DNA from: Deltaproteobacteria bacterium
Lineage (GTDB): Bacteria > Myxococcota_A > Polyangia > JACPQR01
DNA: 58,752 bases
Assembly (NCBI GenBank): GCA_016190375.1
Contig: JACPQR010000004.1
Location: forward strand, 1 to 58,752
Direction: 5' to 3'
The position numbers and the translations under genes are program-made. A model generated the notes under the pieces. The model was not told where the DNA came from. It made no database searches and was given only the letters and a program-made list of their open reading frames with translations. Below are positions 10,034 to 20,373 of this stretch, piece after piece. Position 1 is the first letter of the stretch. Every line of letters starts with the position of its first letter.

Positions 10034-10401
10034 CAGATCACCTCCGGTGCGAGCGAGATGATCTTCATGAACTTCTTCGCCCGGAGCTCGCGGGCGACCG
10101 GCCCGAAGATGCGCGTCCCGATGGGCTCGCCCTGCGGGTTGATCAGGACCGCCGAGTTGACGTCGAACTTGATGTAGGAGCCGTCCGCCCGACGCACTTC
10201 CTTCTTCGTGCGCACCACGACCGCCTTGGCGACCTCCCCCTTCTTGACCTTCGATGCCGGCATCGCCTCCTTGACGGAGACCACGATGATGTCGCCCAGG
10301 CTCGCGTACTTGCGGCGGGAGCCACCCAGGATCTTGATGCAGTGCAGCCGCTTGGCCCCCGAGTTGTCCGCGGCGTCGAGCTCGGTGCGCATCTGGATCA
10401 T
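10033..10401 (-). CDS. rplN: 50S ribosomal protein L14
   Basis: 122 aa, the exact family length. [20 protein letters not shown] is the conserved L14 start; [13 protein letters not shown] lies near the end. L14 forms part of the inter-subunit bridge with 16S rRNA. It starts two bases after the rpsQ stop. The ATG at 10401 gives the canonical N-terminus; longer readings upstream are not L14-like. Confidence 0.97.
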   Translation of the reverse strand: MIQMRTELDAADNSGAKRLHCIKILGGSRRKYASLGDIIVVSVKEAMPASKVKKGEVAKAVVVRTKKEVRRADGSYIKFDVNSAVLINPQGEPIGTRIFGPVARELRAKKFMKIISLAPEVI

Positions 10402-10403
10402 GG

Positions 10404-10742
10404 CTAGATGCCCTCCTCCTGGCGCGCGATCACGCGCGCGACGACCCACCGCTTCTCTCGCGAGAGCGGTCGGTGCTCGCGGATCTCGACCTGGTCGCCG
10501 GCGCGACAGGCGCTCTTCTCGTCGTGCGCCTTGTAGCGCGCGCGGTGCCTGACGAACTTCTTGAACACCGGGTCGAGCACCCTGCGCGAGACCTCGACCA
10601 CGACGGTCTTCTGCATCTTGGCGGAGATCACCTTGCCGACCAGGTGGCGCTTTCGACCCCTGGACGGAGCCTCGGGCTTCGCGCTCTCCCCTTTCGGCGT
10701 CTCGGCGCTGGGCGCCTCGAGGGTCGTGTCCGACTCGCTCAT
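10404..10742 (-). CDS. rpsQ: 30S ribosomal protein S17 with about 35-residue N-terminal extension
   Basis: 112 aa. The S17 OB-fold begins at about residue 35 ([21 protein letters not shown]) and ends with the [20 protein letters not shown] region. The first 34 residues are an Ala/Glu/Pro/Ser-rich extension containing a PKGE unit like those in the rplE extension. Start ATG at 10742 overlaps the rpmC stop (ATGA), which supports the long form. Confidence 0.95.
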   Translation of the reverse strand: MSESDTTLEAPSAETPKGESAKPEAPSRGRKRHLVGKVISAKMQKTVVVEVSRRVLDPVFKKFVRHRARYKAHDEKSACRAGDQVEIREHRPLSREKRWVVARVIARQEEGI

Positions 10743-10933
10743 GACGCGGTCCTCTTCTGACGGATCACCGTCAACACGCGCGCGAGGTCGCGGCGCGTCT
10801 TCTGGATCTGGCTCGTGTTGTCCAGCCGGTTCGTGAAGTTCTGGAACTTGTAGGTGAACAGCTCGTCCCTCAGGCTCTTCTCGAGCTTCAGGAGCTCCTC
10901 GAGGTCCCGGCCGCGAATCTCCTTCGCCCTCAT
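10739..10933 (-). CDS. rpmC: 50S ribosomal protein L29
   Basis: 64 aa, normal length: a helical hairpin with the conserved [26 protein letters not shown] pattern. L29 lies at the peptide tunnel exit, part of the trigger-factor and SRP docking site. Four-base ATGA overlaps on both sides (with rplP upstream and rpsQ downstream). Confidence 0.96.
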   Translation of the reverse strand: MRAKEIRGRDLEELLKLEKSLRDELFTYKFQNFTNRLDNTSQIQKTRRDLARVLTVIRQKRTAS

Positions 10934-11346
10934 AGCTCAGCTCCACGCGTGAGGAACCGCGTCTTGACTGGAAGCTTGTGGGACGCGAGACGGAACGCCT
11001 CGCGCGCCATCGGCTCCGGTACGCCCTGGATCTCGAAGATCACGCGACCGCGCTTGACGACGGCCACCCATTCCTCGGGGTTGCCCTTGCCCTTACCCAT
11101 CCGGGTCTCGGCCGGCTTCTTCGAGATCGGCTTGTCCGGGAAGATCCGGATCCACAGCCTGCCCTGGCGCTTGACGTGTCTCGAGATCGCGACACGGCCG
11201 GCCTCGATCTGCTTGGACGTGACCCAGCAGGCGTCGAGCGACTGCAGCGCGAAGTCGCCGTAGGACACGTCGCAGCCCTTCTGGGAGACGCCACGCATCC
11301 GGCCCTTCTGCATCTTGCGAAACTTGACTCTCTTGGGCGCAAGCAT
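10930..11346 (-). CDS. rplP: 50S ribosomal protein L16
   Basis: 138 aa. [19 protein letters not shown] and [26 protein letters not shown] are diagnostic. L16 organises the A-site region of 23S rRNA. Begins 9 bp after rpsC stops. No irregularity. Confidence 0.98.
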   Translation of the reverse strand: MLAPKRVKFRKMQKGRMRGVSQKGCDVSYGDFALQSLDACWVTSKQIEAGRVAISRHVKRQGRLWIRIFPDKPISKKPAETRMGKGKGNPEEWVAVVKRGRVIFEIQGVPEPMAREAFRLASHKLPVKTRFLTRGAEL

Positions 11347-11355
11347 GACCCGCCT

Positions 11356-12017
11356 CTATGCAGCTCCACTGGGCTGCGGCTTCCGGGCGCGCTTCTGGAG
11401 CACCTCGCCCTTGAAGATCCAGCACTTGACCCCGATGGCGCCGTATGTCGTCCGCGCCTCGGCAAACCCGTACTCGATGTCCGCGCGCAGCGTGTGCAGC
11501 GGCACGCGCCCCTCGCGGTACCCCTCGTCGCGCGACATCTCGGCGCCGCCCAGTCGTCCCGACGCCTCGATGCGCACGCCCTTCGCCCCGAACTTGATCG
11601 CGGTCGCCATCGCGCGCTTCATCGCGCGGCGGAAGGCGATCCGCCGCTCGAGCTGCGTCGCCACGTTCTCCGCGACGAGCTGCGCGTTCGTCTCGGCCTT
11701 CCGGATCTCCTGGATGTCGATGAAGATCTCGTTCTCGGACAGCTTCTGGATGTCCTGCTTGAGCTGCTCCACGCCCGCGCCGCGCTTCCCGATCACGATG
11801 CCGGGCCGCGAGGTGAAGATCAGGATCTTCGCCTTGTCGGCGGCGCGCTCGATCTCGACGGCCGCGATCCCCGCGTGCTTGAGCTTGTCGCGGATCATGT
11901 TCTTCAGTCGGATGTCCTCGTGGAGCCACTTGGCGTAGCTCTTGTCGGCGTACCACTTGGAGCTCCACGTCCTGACGACGCCGAGCCTCGCACCTACCGG
12001 ATGGACCTCTGACCCAC
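11356..12017 (-). CDS. rpsC: 30S ribosomal protein S3, apparent 1-nt deletion near codon 4
   Basis: The KH and C-terminal domains are intact (for example [18 protein letters not shown]). Reading back from the internal ATG at 11898, the same frame gives a normal S3 N-terminal region ([20 protein letters not shown]), but this frame has no start codon. In the next frame a GTG at 12017 with AGGAG 6 nt upstream reads V-G-Q, the expected MGQ start, then hits a TAG after seven codons. One missing A in CAG(A)AGGTC would restore MGQKVHPVG. Because S3 is essential, a sequencing or assembly error is likely; a genuine start at 11898 would lose about 40 residues. Confidence 0.85.
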
Positions 12018-12050
12018 GAGCCGCTCCTGTCTATCTCTCGTTGTTTGGTC

Positions 12051-12136
12051 GGAGGGGACCTTCGGTCCCCCCCGAACCCCCCCGCTCGCTCCGGCGGAGT
12101 CCCCTTCGGGGAGGATCTGAATCCGCCTGCGCTCGC
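12051..12136. repeat. Two-hairpin element D between rplV and rpsC
   Basis: Hairpin 1 GGGGAC-CTTCG-GTCCCC (12054-12070), core CCGAACCCCCCCGCTCGCTC, then a branched hairpin 2 with outer stem GGCGGA/TCCGCC (12093-12098/12122-12127) and an inner CCCC-TTC-GGGG. It ends in GCGCTCGC like the other copies. A long duplication of the rplV 3' end is not evident; only about nine bases around the stop (ACGAG-GAT) resemble each other on the two sides. Confidence 0.72.
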
Positions 12137-12146
12137 CCGTAGTCCC

Positions 12147-12488
12147 TCATCGCTCGTCCAAAATGATCGTGATGTGACTGGTGCCTTTGGTGATGCGGGT
12201 CGCGCGACCCATCGCGCGCGGGCGCCAGCGCCGCATGTGCTTGTTCGGGCCCTTGTCGACGTACGCCGTCTTCACGAAGAGAGTGTCGACGTCGACGTTG
12301 GGTGACCTCACGCGCGCGTTCGCGACGGCGCTGTCGATGACGCGCGCGACGATCTTCGCGCCCGACTTCATCGTGAACTGCAGCGCCGTCAGCGCCTCCT
12401 CGGCGCTCCTGCCGCGCACGAGGTCCACGACCGCCCGCGCTTTGCGCGGTGCAATCCGGGTGAAACGTGCGATTGCCTTCGTCTCCAT
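12147..12488 (-). CDS. rplV: 50S ribosomal protein L22
   Basis: 113 aa, normal length. METKAIARFTRIAPRKARAV and the tunnel-lining beta-hairpin region (RRWRPRAMGRATRITKGTSH) are clear; the hairpin is the macrolide-resistance hotspot. A 160-bp gap separates it from rpsS, unusually large for this operon, and contains a candidate internal promoter. Downstream an inserted hairpin element precedes rpsC. Confidence 0.97.
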   Translation of the reverse strand: METKAIARFTRIAPRKARAVVDLVRGRSAEEALTALQFTMKSGAKIVARVIDSAVANARVRSPNVDVDTLFVKTAYVDKGPNKHMRRWRPRAMGRATRITKGTSHITIILDER

Positions 12489-12585
12489 GACGTTTCCCGT
12501 TCCAGCTCCCGAGCCCGAGTGGGCGCTCGACGTCTAACCTAGCGAAATCTCTTATAAAACTACGCGCCCTTGCAAAGAGCGTACG

Positions 12586-12614
12586 CGTATAACACAACGG
12601 CGTTCCGACCGCAA
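12586..12614 (-). promoter_or_regulatory. Candidate internal sigma70-type promoter upstream of rplV
   Basis: In the 160-bp rpsS-rplV gap, minus strand, TTGCGG (12614-12609) and TATACG (12591-12586) are spaced by exactly 17 bp. The surrounding stretch is AT-richer than the operon average. It would give rplV and downstream genes extra transcription. Motif match only. Confidence 0.4.
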
Positions 12615-12648
12615 GATGGCCCACGAAACGCCGGTTCCGCGGGGACCT

Positions 12649-12945
12649 TCACTTGTGGGTCGGCCCCTTTACCACCTTCGCTTTCTTGTCCCCCGTGTGC
12701 CCGTGGAACGTCCGGGTCGGCGCGAACTCGCCGAGCTTGTGGCCGACCATGTTCTCGGTCACGAAGACCGGGACGAACTTCCGGCCGTTGTGGACGGCGA
12801 ACGTCAGCCCGACGCACTCCGGGAGGATCGTCGAGCGCCTCGACCAGGTCTTGATGACCTTCTTCGAGCGAGTCTCGGCGGCCTCGGTCACCTTCTTCAG
12901 GAGGTGATCGTCGATGAAAGGACCCTTCTTGATCGATCGTGCCAT
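12649..12945 (-). CDS. rpsS: 30S ribosomal protein S19
   Basis: 98 aa. [19 protein letters not shown] and [27 protein letters not shown] are the family signatures; S19 contacts S13 and the large subunit from the 30S head. Starts 11 bp after rplB. Its 3' side opens onto the 160-bp gap before rplV. Confidence 0.98.
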   Translation of the reverse strand: MARSIKKGPFIDDHLLKKVTEAAETRSKKVIKTWSRRSTILPECVGLTFAVHNGRKFVPVFVTENMVGHKLGEFAPTRTFHGHTGDKKAKVVKGPTHK

Positions 12946-12956
12946 GGCTTACGGCC

Positions 12957-13790
12957 TCAACCCTTCTTGCCCCTGCGGCGTACGATCGCCTGATCGGTCC
13001 GCTTGTTGTTCCTCGTCTTCAGACCCTTCGCGAGCTGCCCCCACGGCGAGCAGGGATGGCGGCCGCCGCTCGTGCGCCCCTCGCCGCCGCCCATCGGGTG
13101 GTCGACCGGGTTCATCGTCACGCCGCGGTTGTGGGGCCGCCGGCCCTTCCATCGCTGCCGTCCCGCCTTGCCGATCGACACGTTCTGGTGGTCGGCGTTC
13201 GAGACCTGCCCGATGGTCGCGCGGCAGTCGACGTGGATCGAGCGGACCTCGCCCGACGGGAGCCTGACCTGCGCGCGGCTCCCGTCCCGGGCAACGAGCT
13301 GCGCCGCGACGCCCGCGCTGCGCGAGAGCTGACCGCCCTTGCCGATCTTGAGCTCGATGTTGTGGATCGCCGTCCCGAGTGGGATGTACTTCAAGGGAAG
13401 CGCGTTGCCGGGTTTGATGTCGGCGTGCCGGCTCGACAGCACCGTGTCGCCCTGCGTCAACCCGTCGGGCGCCAGGATGTAGCTCTTGTCGCCGTCGACG
13501 TAGCTCAGGAGCGCGATACGCGCCGAGCGGTTCGGGTCGTACTCGATGGAGGCAACGCGCGCCGGGACGCCCACCTTGCTTCGCTTGAAATCGATGATGC
13601 GGTACTTGCGCTTGTGACCGCCGCCCCGGAAGCGGGTCGTGATGCGTCCGTAGTGGTTGCGCCCGCCCGTCGACGGACGCGGCTCGAGGAGCCTCTTCGC
13701 CGGACTCGCTCCGGGAGTCAGCTCGCTGAAATCCGGAGCGTGCAGGAAGCGCACGCCCGGTGAGGTCGGCTTGAAGTGCTTGAGTGTCAT
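12957..13790 (-). CDS. rplB: 50S ribosomal protein L2
   Basis: 277 aa, full length. [21 protein letters not shown] at the N-terminus and [20 protein letters not shown] at the C-terminus, which includes the conserved His near the peptidyl-transferase centre. L2 is needed for subunit joining. It follows rplW by 19 bp. Confidence 0.98.
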   Translation of the reverse strand: MTLKHFKPTSPGVRFLHAPDFSELTPGASPAKRLLEPRPSTGGRNHYGRITTRFRGGGHKRKYRIIDFKRSKVGVPARVASIEYDPNRSARIALLSYVDGDKSYILAPDGLTQGDTVLSSRHADIKPGNALPLKYIPLGTAIHNIELKIGKGGQLSRSAGVAAQLVARDGSRAQVRLPSGEVRSIHVDCRATIGQVSNADHQNVSIGKAGRQRWKGRRPHNRGVTMNPVDHPMGGGEGRTSGGRHPCSPWGQLAKGLKTRNNKRTDQAIVRRRGKKG

Positions 13791-13809
13791 GACCGATCTC
13801 TCCTGGGTT

Positions 13810-14109
13810 CTACTGGGCCTCGAAGTAGTCGATCTTGTCGCCCTTCTTGAGGGTGACGATCGCCTTCTTCCAGTTCTGGGTCTTTCCGTATCGGCGGCCC
13901 ATGCGCCGGATCCGGCCGCGGACGTTCATGGTGTTGACCTCGAGCACCGTGACGGAGAAGAGGGTCTCGATGGCCTTCTTGACCTCGATCTTGTTCGCGT
14001 CCCGGGCGACCTCGAAGATCACCTTGTTGAACGCCTCCCGCAGGTCCGAGCCCTTCTCTGTCAGGACGATGGGCCTTCGCACGATGCTCTGCGGAGTCTT
14101 GCCGATCAT
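13810..14109 (-). CDS. rplW: 50S ribosomal protein L23
   Basis: 99 aa starting [19 protein letters not shown], preferred over a longer reading because the ATG overlaps the rplD stop (ATGA). [22 protein letters not shown] is the conserved core. L23 docks trigger factor and SRP at the tunnel exit. Confidence 0.97.
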   Translation of the reverse strand: MIGKTPQSIVRRPIVLTEKGSDLREAFNKVIFEVARDANKIEVKKAIETLFSVTVLEVNTMNVRGRIRRMGRRYGKTQNWKKAIVTLKKGDKIDYFEAQ

Positions 14110-14744
14110 GCCGCACCTCCGTCCGAGCAACGCGATTCGAGCGCACGAATGGCCGCCTCCGTGCACAAGAGGCTGTCGTGCCGGAGCACGTCGTAGACGT
14201 TGACGCCTTCGGGCGGCAGATAGAGGTGATGCTCGAGGTTGCGGGCCGACAGCCGGAGCTTGTCGTTGCCCCTGTCGTCGACGAGGAGGCTCCGCTGGCC
14301 GGCGTCGAGCGTCTCGAGGATCTCCACCAGGGCCTTCGTCTTCGGCTCGGCGAGCTCGAAGTCCTTGACCACGAGGAGCTTGCCGTCGCGGAAGAGCATC
14401 GACAGCGCGGAGCGCAGCGCCGAGATCCGCATCTTGCGCGGAGGACGGTACGCGTACGACCGGGGCACCGGTCCGTGGGCCTTGCCGCCGCCGACGAAGT
14501 TCGGGGCCCGGATCGAGCCATGGCGAGCGCGACCGGTGCCCTTCTGCCGGTAGATCTTCTTGGTGCTGCCCGCAACGGCGCTCCGCTCCTTGACCGCCGC
14601 CGTGCCGGAGCGACGGGACGCGAGCTGCGCCTTGACGACCTCGTAGAAGAGGTCCTGGTTCACGGGCGCCCCGAAGACCTCGTCGGAGAGGTCGATCTCG
14701 CCGACCTTCTCCTTGCGAAGATTGTAGACAGTTGCCTTGGCCAT
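14106..14744 (-). CDS. rplD: 50S ribosomal protein L4
   Basis: 212 aa starting [20 protein letters not shown], with GGAGG 8 nt before the ATG. The extended loop [20 protein letters not shown] reaches into the exit tunnel. L4 is also the classic autogenous repressor of the S10 operon. The gene normally upstream, rplC, is absent: a G/C-rich hairpin element and rpsJ lie there instead. Confidence 0.97.
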   Translation of the reverse strand: MAKATVYNLRKEKVGEIDLSDEVFGAPVNQDLFYEVVKAQLASRRSGTAAVKERSAVAGSTKKIYRQKGTGRARHGSIRAPNFVGGGKAHGPVPRSYAYRPPRKMRISALRSALSMLFRDGKLLVVKDFELAEPKTKALVEILETLDAGQRSLLVDDRGNDKLRLSARNLEHHLYLPPEGVNVYDVLRHDSLLCTEAAIRALESRCSDGGAA

Positions 14745-14763
14745 CTTTCTCACCTCCGGTGTC

Positions 14764-14857
14764 TCGTCGGTGGGGCCCTTCATGCCCCCCCGAACCCCCC
14801 GCTCGCTGCGGTGGACCTGGTCCACCTTCGCTCGCCTCCCGGGCCTCCGGCCCCCGG
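14764..14857. repeat. Two-hairpin element E at the vacant rplC position
   Basis: Hairpin 1 GGGGC/GCCCC (14772-14776/14784-14788), core CCCCGAACCCCCCGCTCGCT, hairpin 2 GGTGGACC-T-GGTCCACC (14810-14826), then TTCGCTCGCC and a third small dyad GGGCC-TCC-GGCCC. No duplicated rpsJ tail is present. The stem of hairpin 2 differs from the other copies at several paired positions, again with pairing kept. Confidence 0.75.
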
Positions 14858-15169
<312 letters not shown>

Positions 15170-15192
15170 CGTGGATCTCCCCGAACGTTCCC

Positions 15193-17277
<2,085 letters not shown>

Positions 17278-17306
17278 TCGTCTTTTTTCTGGTGCTTCCG
17301 GGTAGC

Positions 17307-17367
17307 AAAAAACCCTCCCCGGCTCCGCCGATCTCCATCGGATCGGCTCGACTGGCCAGGAAGGGTT
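17307..17367 (-). terminator. Terminator-like stem-loop with U-tract in the rpsG-fusA leader
   Basis: On the minus strand AACCCTTCC (17367-17359) pairs with GGGGAGGGTT (17320-17311) around an inner stem GCCGATC/GATCGGC, and is followed by six T residues. It lies 30 bp upstream of the fusA start, so it could act as an attenuator rather than an operon end. Based on structure and U-tract only. Confidence 0.5.
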
Positions 17368-17445
17368 CCGGGTTGCAGCGGTGAATGTCCTTCGACCCTG
17401 CCGCCCGGTCCTATGTCGGGTTCACCATCCTCCGTTGTTGCTCCT

Positions 17446-17618
17446 TACCACCTGTAGTGCGCGAACGCCTTGTTCGCGTCTGCCGGTATCGAATCGGTGG
17501 GGGCCCTGCGGTCCCCCCCCGAACCCCCCCGCTCGCTACGGCGGAGTGAATCCGCCTCCGCTCGCATCGTGCGCATCACTACCACCTGTAGTGCGCGAAC
17601 GCCTTGTTCGCGTCTGCC
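17446..17618. repeat. Two-hairpin element F with perfect 39-bp duplication of the rpsG 3' end
   Basis: Direct repeats 17446-17484 and 17580-17618 are identical over 39 bp and encode the S7 tail ([11 protein letters not shown]). The 95-bp insert has hairpin 1 (GGGGGCC/GGTCCCCC, about 17499-17517), core CCCCGAACCCCCCCGCTCGC and hairpin 2 GGCGGA-GTGAA-TCCGCC (17540-17556). The stretch from the fusA start to the rpsG stop (about 300 bp) holds only this element, the spare tail and the terminator-like stem. Confidence 0.85.
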
Positions 17619-18049
17619 ATCTTGTGTGTATCGTCTCGCTTCTTGACGGCGTTGCCGCGGTTGGCCGCGGCGTCGACCAGCTCCATCGCCAGCTTCTCGC
17701 GCATGGACTTCTCGCCGCGCGACCGCGCGTACGTGATGAGCCAGCGCATGGCGAGGGCGACCCGGCGCTCGGGCCGGATCTCGACCGGGACCTGGTAGGT
17801 CGCGCCGCCGACTCGGCGGCTCTTGACCTCGACCTTGGGCTTGACGTTGTCCAGGGCTCTGCGGAACACGTCGAGCGCGTCCTCCTTGAACCGGCTCTGG
17901 ATGATGTCGAAGGCGCCGTACATGATGCGCTCGGCGGTCGCCTTCTTGCCATCCAGCATCAGGCAGTTGACGAACTTCGAGACCAGCCGATCCTTGAACT
18001 TCGGATCGGGGATGACCTTGCGCTTGGGAACCTCTCGTCGACGCGGCAT
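17579..18049 (-). CDS. rpsG: 30S ribosomal protein S7
   Basis: 156 aa. [20 protein letters not shown] and the C-terminal [19 protein letters not shown] are standard S7. It organises the 16S head and the mRNA exit, and S7 regulates the str operon in E. coli. The last 12 codons are repeated 134 bp downstream, beyond an inserted hairpin element. Confidence 0.98.
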   Translation of the reverse strand: MPRRREVPKRKVIPDPKFKDRLVSKFVNCLMLDGKKATAERIMYGAFDIIQSRFKEDALDVFRRALDNVKPKVEVKSRRVGGATYQVPVEIRPERRVALAMRWLITYARSRGEKSMREKLAMELVDAAANRGNAVKKRDDTHKMADANKAFAHYRW

Positions 18050-18070
18050 CGCCCTTTACCCTCTCACCAC

Positions 18071-18445
18071 TCAGCTCTTCGGGCGCTTCGCGCCGTACTT
18101 GGAGCGTCCTTGCTTGCGCTCGGCCACTCCCGACGCGTCGAGCGTTCCGCGGATCACGTGGTACCGCACTCCCGGCAGGTCCTTGACCCGGCCCCCGCGG
18201 ATCATGACGACCGAGTGCTCCTGCAGGTTGTGACCCTCCCCGGGGATGTACGTGGTGACCTCCATCCCGTTCGTGAGCCGGACGCGCGCCACCTTCCTGA
18301 GCGCCGAGTTCGGCTTCTTCGGCGTGGTCGTGTAGACGCGTACGCAGACCCCCCGCTTCTGCGGGCAGGCCTTGAGCGCCGGAGAGTCGGTCTTCTCCCG
18401 CACGGCCCTGCGACCGTAGCGGACAAGCTGATTGATCGTCGGCAT
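18071..18445 (-). CDS. rpsL: 30S ribosomal protein S12
   Basis: 124 aa starting [20 protein letters not shown]. The decoding-site motif [20 protein letters not shown] holds the streptomycin-sensitivity lysine (KKPNS), so a wild-type sensitive allele by sequence. First gene of the superoperon; the promoter lies 41-68 bp upstream and an AAGGA sequence precedes the ATG by 10 nt. Confidence 0.98.
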   Translation of the reverse strand: MPTINQLVRYGRRAVREKTDSPALKACPQKRGVCVRVYTTTPKKPNSALRKVARVRLTNGMEVTTYIPGEGHNLQEHSVVMIRGGRVKDLPGVRYHVIRGTLDASGVAERKQGRSKYGAKRPKS

Positions 18446-18464
18446 TCTGGCTGTTTCCTTGCAC

Positions 18465-18479
18465 CCTTCCCAGGGAAGG
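18465..18479. promoter_or_regulatory. Perfect 15-bp palindrome in the rpsL leader
   Basis: CCTTCCC-A-GGGAAGG lies between the predicted transcription start of the str-S10-spc-alpha operon and the rpsL start codon. The loop of one base makes a protein-binding operator more plausible than an RNA hairpin. Function not known. Confidence 0.35.
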
Positions 18480-18485
18480 AGGCGC

Positions 18486-18513
18486 ATCCTAGTCGGAAAC
18501 CCCCTCCTGTCAA
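18486..18513 (-). promoter_or_regulatory. Main sigma70 promoter of the ribosomal superoperon
   Basis: Minus strand TTGACA (18513-18508), 16-bp spacer, TAGGAT (18491-18486). The -35 is a perfect consensus. It stands just upstream of rpsL and at the boundary with the preceding lipoprotein operon, which ends only about 27 bp further away. Confidence 0.7.
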
Positions 18514-18539
18514 GCACGAGCTATGCCGGCGGTCGCTCG

Positions 18540-18983
18540 CTACTCGTCGAGGGGGCGCTCGAGGTCGGCGCTGAAGGCGCCGTTCAGGCCCGTCCCGTTC
18601 TCGAAGTCGACGCGGAAGGTGCCCTCGATCGAGGCGCCGGCCTCGGTGGACCAGGTTTCGAACGTGATTGTGGACTCCTGGTCGGAGAGCTCGGGGAGCT
18701 GTGGGCTGTTCGGGACGCGGTTCACCGTGCCGCTTGGCGGGTGAAGGTCGATGGGCTGGCCGGCGGCTATGGGGTCTTCGGCGAAGGAGACGGTGAGCTT
18801 GAGGGGAAGCTCCTCGCCCGAGCCGGCCTTGCGGACGTACTCGACCGCGACCTCGGTCGAGAAGAGACGGATCCGGACCTCGTCGAAGTCCATGTCGTAG
18901 GAGGAGGCGGCGCTTCCGTCGATGAAGCTCGCCGAGTCGCCGTCGCAGCCCCACAGCAGCGCCGCCAGGACGAGCGCCCTCAC
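18540..18983 (-). CDS. Putative lipoprotein of unknown function
   Basis: 147 aa beginning with GTG at 18983, chosen because it overlaps the upstream stop (GTGA) and gives a short signal peptide ending in the lipobox LWGC with C13. The mature part is rich in beta-strand-like sequence with no recognised domain; YDMDFDEVRIRLFSTEVAVE and ITFETWSTEAG suggest a small beta-sandwich. Last gene of a lipoprotein run that starts far upstream; the rpsL promoter lies just beyond its stop. No function assigned. Confidence 0.75.
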   Translation of the reverse strand: MRALVLAALLWGCDGDSASFIDGSAASSYDMDFDEVRIRLFSTEVAVEYVRKAGSGEELPLKLTVSFAEDPIAAGQPIDLHPPSGTVNRVPNSPQLPELSDQESTITFETWSTEAGASIEGTFRVDFENGTGLNGAFSADLERPLDE

Positions 18984-20362
18984 GGAGCACCTCGTGTCGC
19001 GAGCTTCAGCGCGCCGACGAACTCTCCCGAGTCGGCGTCGTAGGCGACGCAGGTGTAGGCCACGACGACGCGGCCATCGTGCAGCACGCCGACCTGCGTG
19101 TCCGCTCCGCAGTTGCCGTCCCCGGACGAGTCGATGACCTCGCTGCGCCATGGCTGGTCGATGCCGGCGACGGGGTACGAGAGGACCGGTGCGTCGTACG
19201 CGGCCTCGCAGCTCGCGTCGTCTTCGTCGTAGCGCTTGCAGCGGTAGTGGGCGATGACGGGGCGACCGTCGGCCAGGAAGGCGAGGGACGAGTAGCGACC
19301 CGCGTCGCTCGAAACATCGCTCGCGAGGACGTTGTGCGCCGAGTCGAGCGACTGGCCGGGCCCGATCTGGGCGTAGCGGAGCGACTGCTCCTGATACCAG
19401 GAGACTCCGATCGTCCCGTCGGGTGCGACGGCCATTCCGATGCCCGGACCTGCCTCGCCGCGGAAGAGGCGGAAGCGATCCCATTCCGGATCCGATCGGC
19501 GGCCGATCCAGACCCCCTCGCGTGCCTGGTCGCCGACGCCGGTGCTCATGGGGTTGTACCAGGCCGCGACCAGTCCGCCGCCCGGCTCGAACGCGAGCGA
19601 GGTGTAGTCTCCCGCGCCGAGGCCGCAGTCGATCATGCCGTAGGCCCACGCGCCCGGGCCGCCCGTCGCGAGCTCGAGGTCGGCGCGCGCCGCGTCGTCG
19701 CGCTGCAGCATGCCGCCCGAATGCAGGTCGCGCCACGCCATGGCCATCTGGCCGCCGCCGTCCACGGCGAGCGCGCCCCAGTTCCCGACGACCCAGCCGA
19801 AGGTGCTGGCGCCGTCGATGTCGCAGCCGTCCGTGGGCGGCGCGTCTCCCGAGCTCGAGGCCACCGTCTCCATCTGCCAGCCTCCGCCGGCCTTCGAGTA
19901 CAGGACCATGTCGCTCGAGCCACAGTAATTCTCCCAGGCTGGGTCGAGGTCACCGCCCAGCGTGGCGACGTAGGGCACCGCGCCCGACCAGCGGACCGTC
20001 ATCCCCGCAGGCCCTGCGAAGAACGACGGCGTGCCCACGACCTCGGTCGCCGACATGCTCCCAGGCGTGCCCTGCACCCAGCGGATGTCCGCCCCCAGCG
20101 CCTGGCCCGCTCCATCTGCGAGACAAGGACCGACCTCTCGCTGCCGGAGCGGGAAGTAGCCGATGCCGATCTCGCCGCTCGTGGCGACCGCCAGGCTCGT
20201 CTGCTGCGCGGCGTCGTCCCCGTCGAGCTCCTCGATCGTCCAGCCCGCGTCCCCGTCGGCGTCCGAGTCCGCGTCCGAGTCTGCGTCGGCGTCGCCGTCC
20301 GGTCCGGCGTCGTCGTCGCCGCAGCCGACCACGAGCGCCAGGGTCACGAGCAGGATTCGCAT
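18980..20362 (-). CDS. Lipoprotein with Asp-rich linker and beta-propeller-like repeats
   Basis: 460 aa. ATG at 20362 chosen for its GGAG site 6 nt upstream and clean signal peptide with lipobox VVGC (C14). After GDDDAGPDGD comes an Asp/Ala/Ser linker (DADADSDADSDADGDAG). The rest contains repeated short patterns such as GQMAMAWRD, GGGLVAAWYN, GTIGVSWYQ, GRPVIAHYR and GRVVVAYTC, the strand-rich repeats of a propeller-like fold often seen in surface proteins. It shares overlapping stop/start bases with its downstream neighbour. Function unknown; likely outer-membrane or surface exposed. Confidence 0.8.
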   Translation of the reverse strand: MRILLVTLALVVGCGDDDAGPDGDADADSDADSDADGDAGWTIEELDGDDAAQQTSLAVATSGEIGIGYFPLRQREVGPCLADGAGQALGADIRWVQGTPGSMSATEVVGTPSFFAGPAGMTVRWSGAVPYVATLGGDLDPAWENYCGSSDMVLYSKAGGGWQMETVASSSGDAPPTDGCDIDGASTFGWVVGNWGALAVDGGGQMAMAWRDLHSGGMLQRDDAARADLELATGGPGAWAYGMIDCGLGAGDYTSLAFEPGGGLVAAWYNPMSTGVGDQAREGVWIGRRSDPEWDRFRLFRGEAGPGIGMAVAPDGTIGVSWYQEQSLRYAQIGPGQSLDSAHNVLASDVSSDAGRYSSLAFLADGRPVIAHYRCKRYDEDDASCEAAYDAPVLSYPVAGIDQPWRSEVIDSSGDGNCGADTQVGVLHDGRVVVAYTCVAYDADSGEFVGALKLATRGAP

Positions 20363-20373
20363 GGGCCGCTCCA

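Noticed and set aside
14837..14857. GGGCC-TCC-GGCCC dyad as a rho-independent terminator after rpsJ
   Set aside because: No U-tract and the operon continues; regarded as part of element E.
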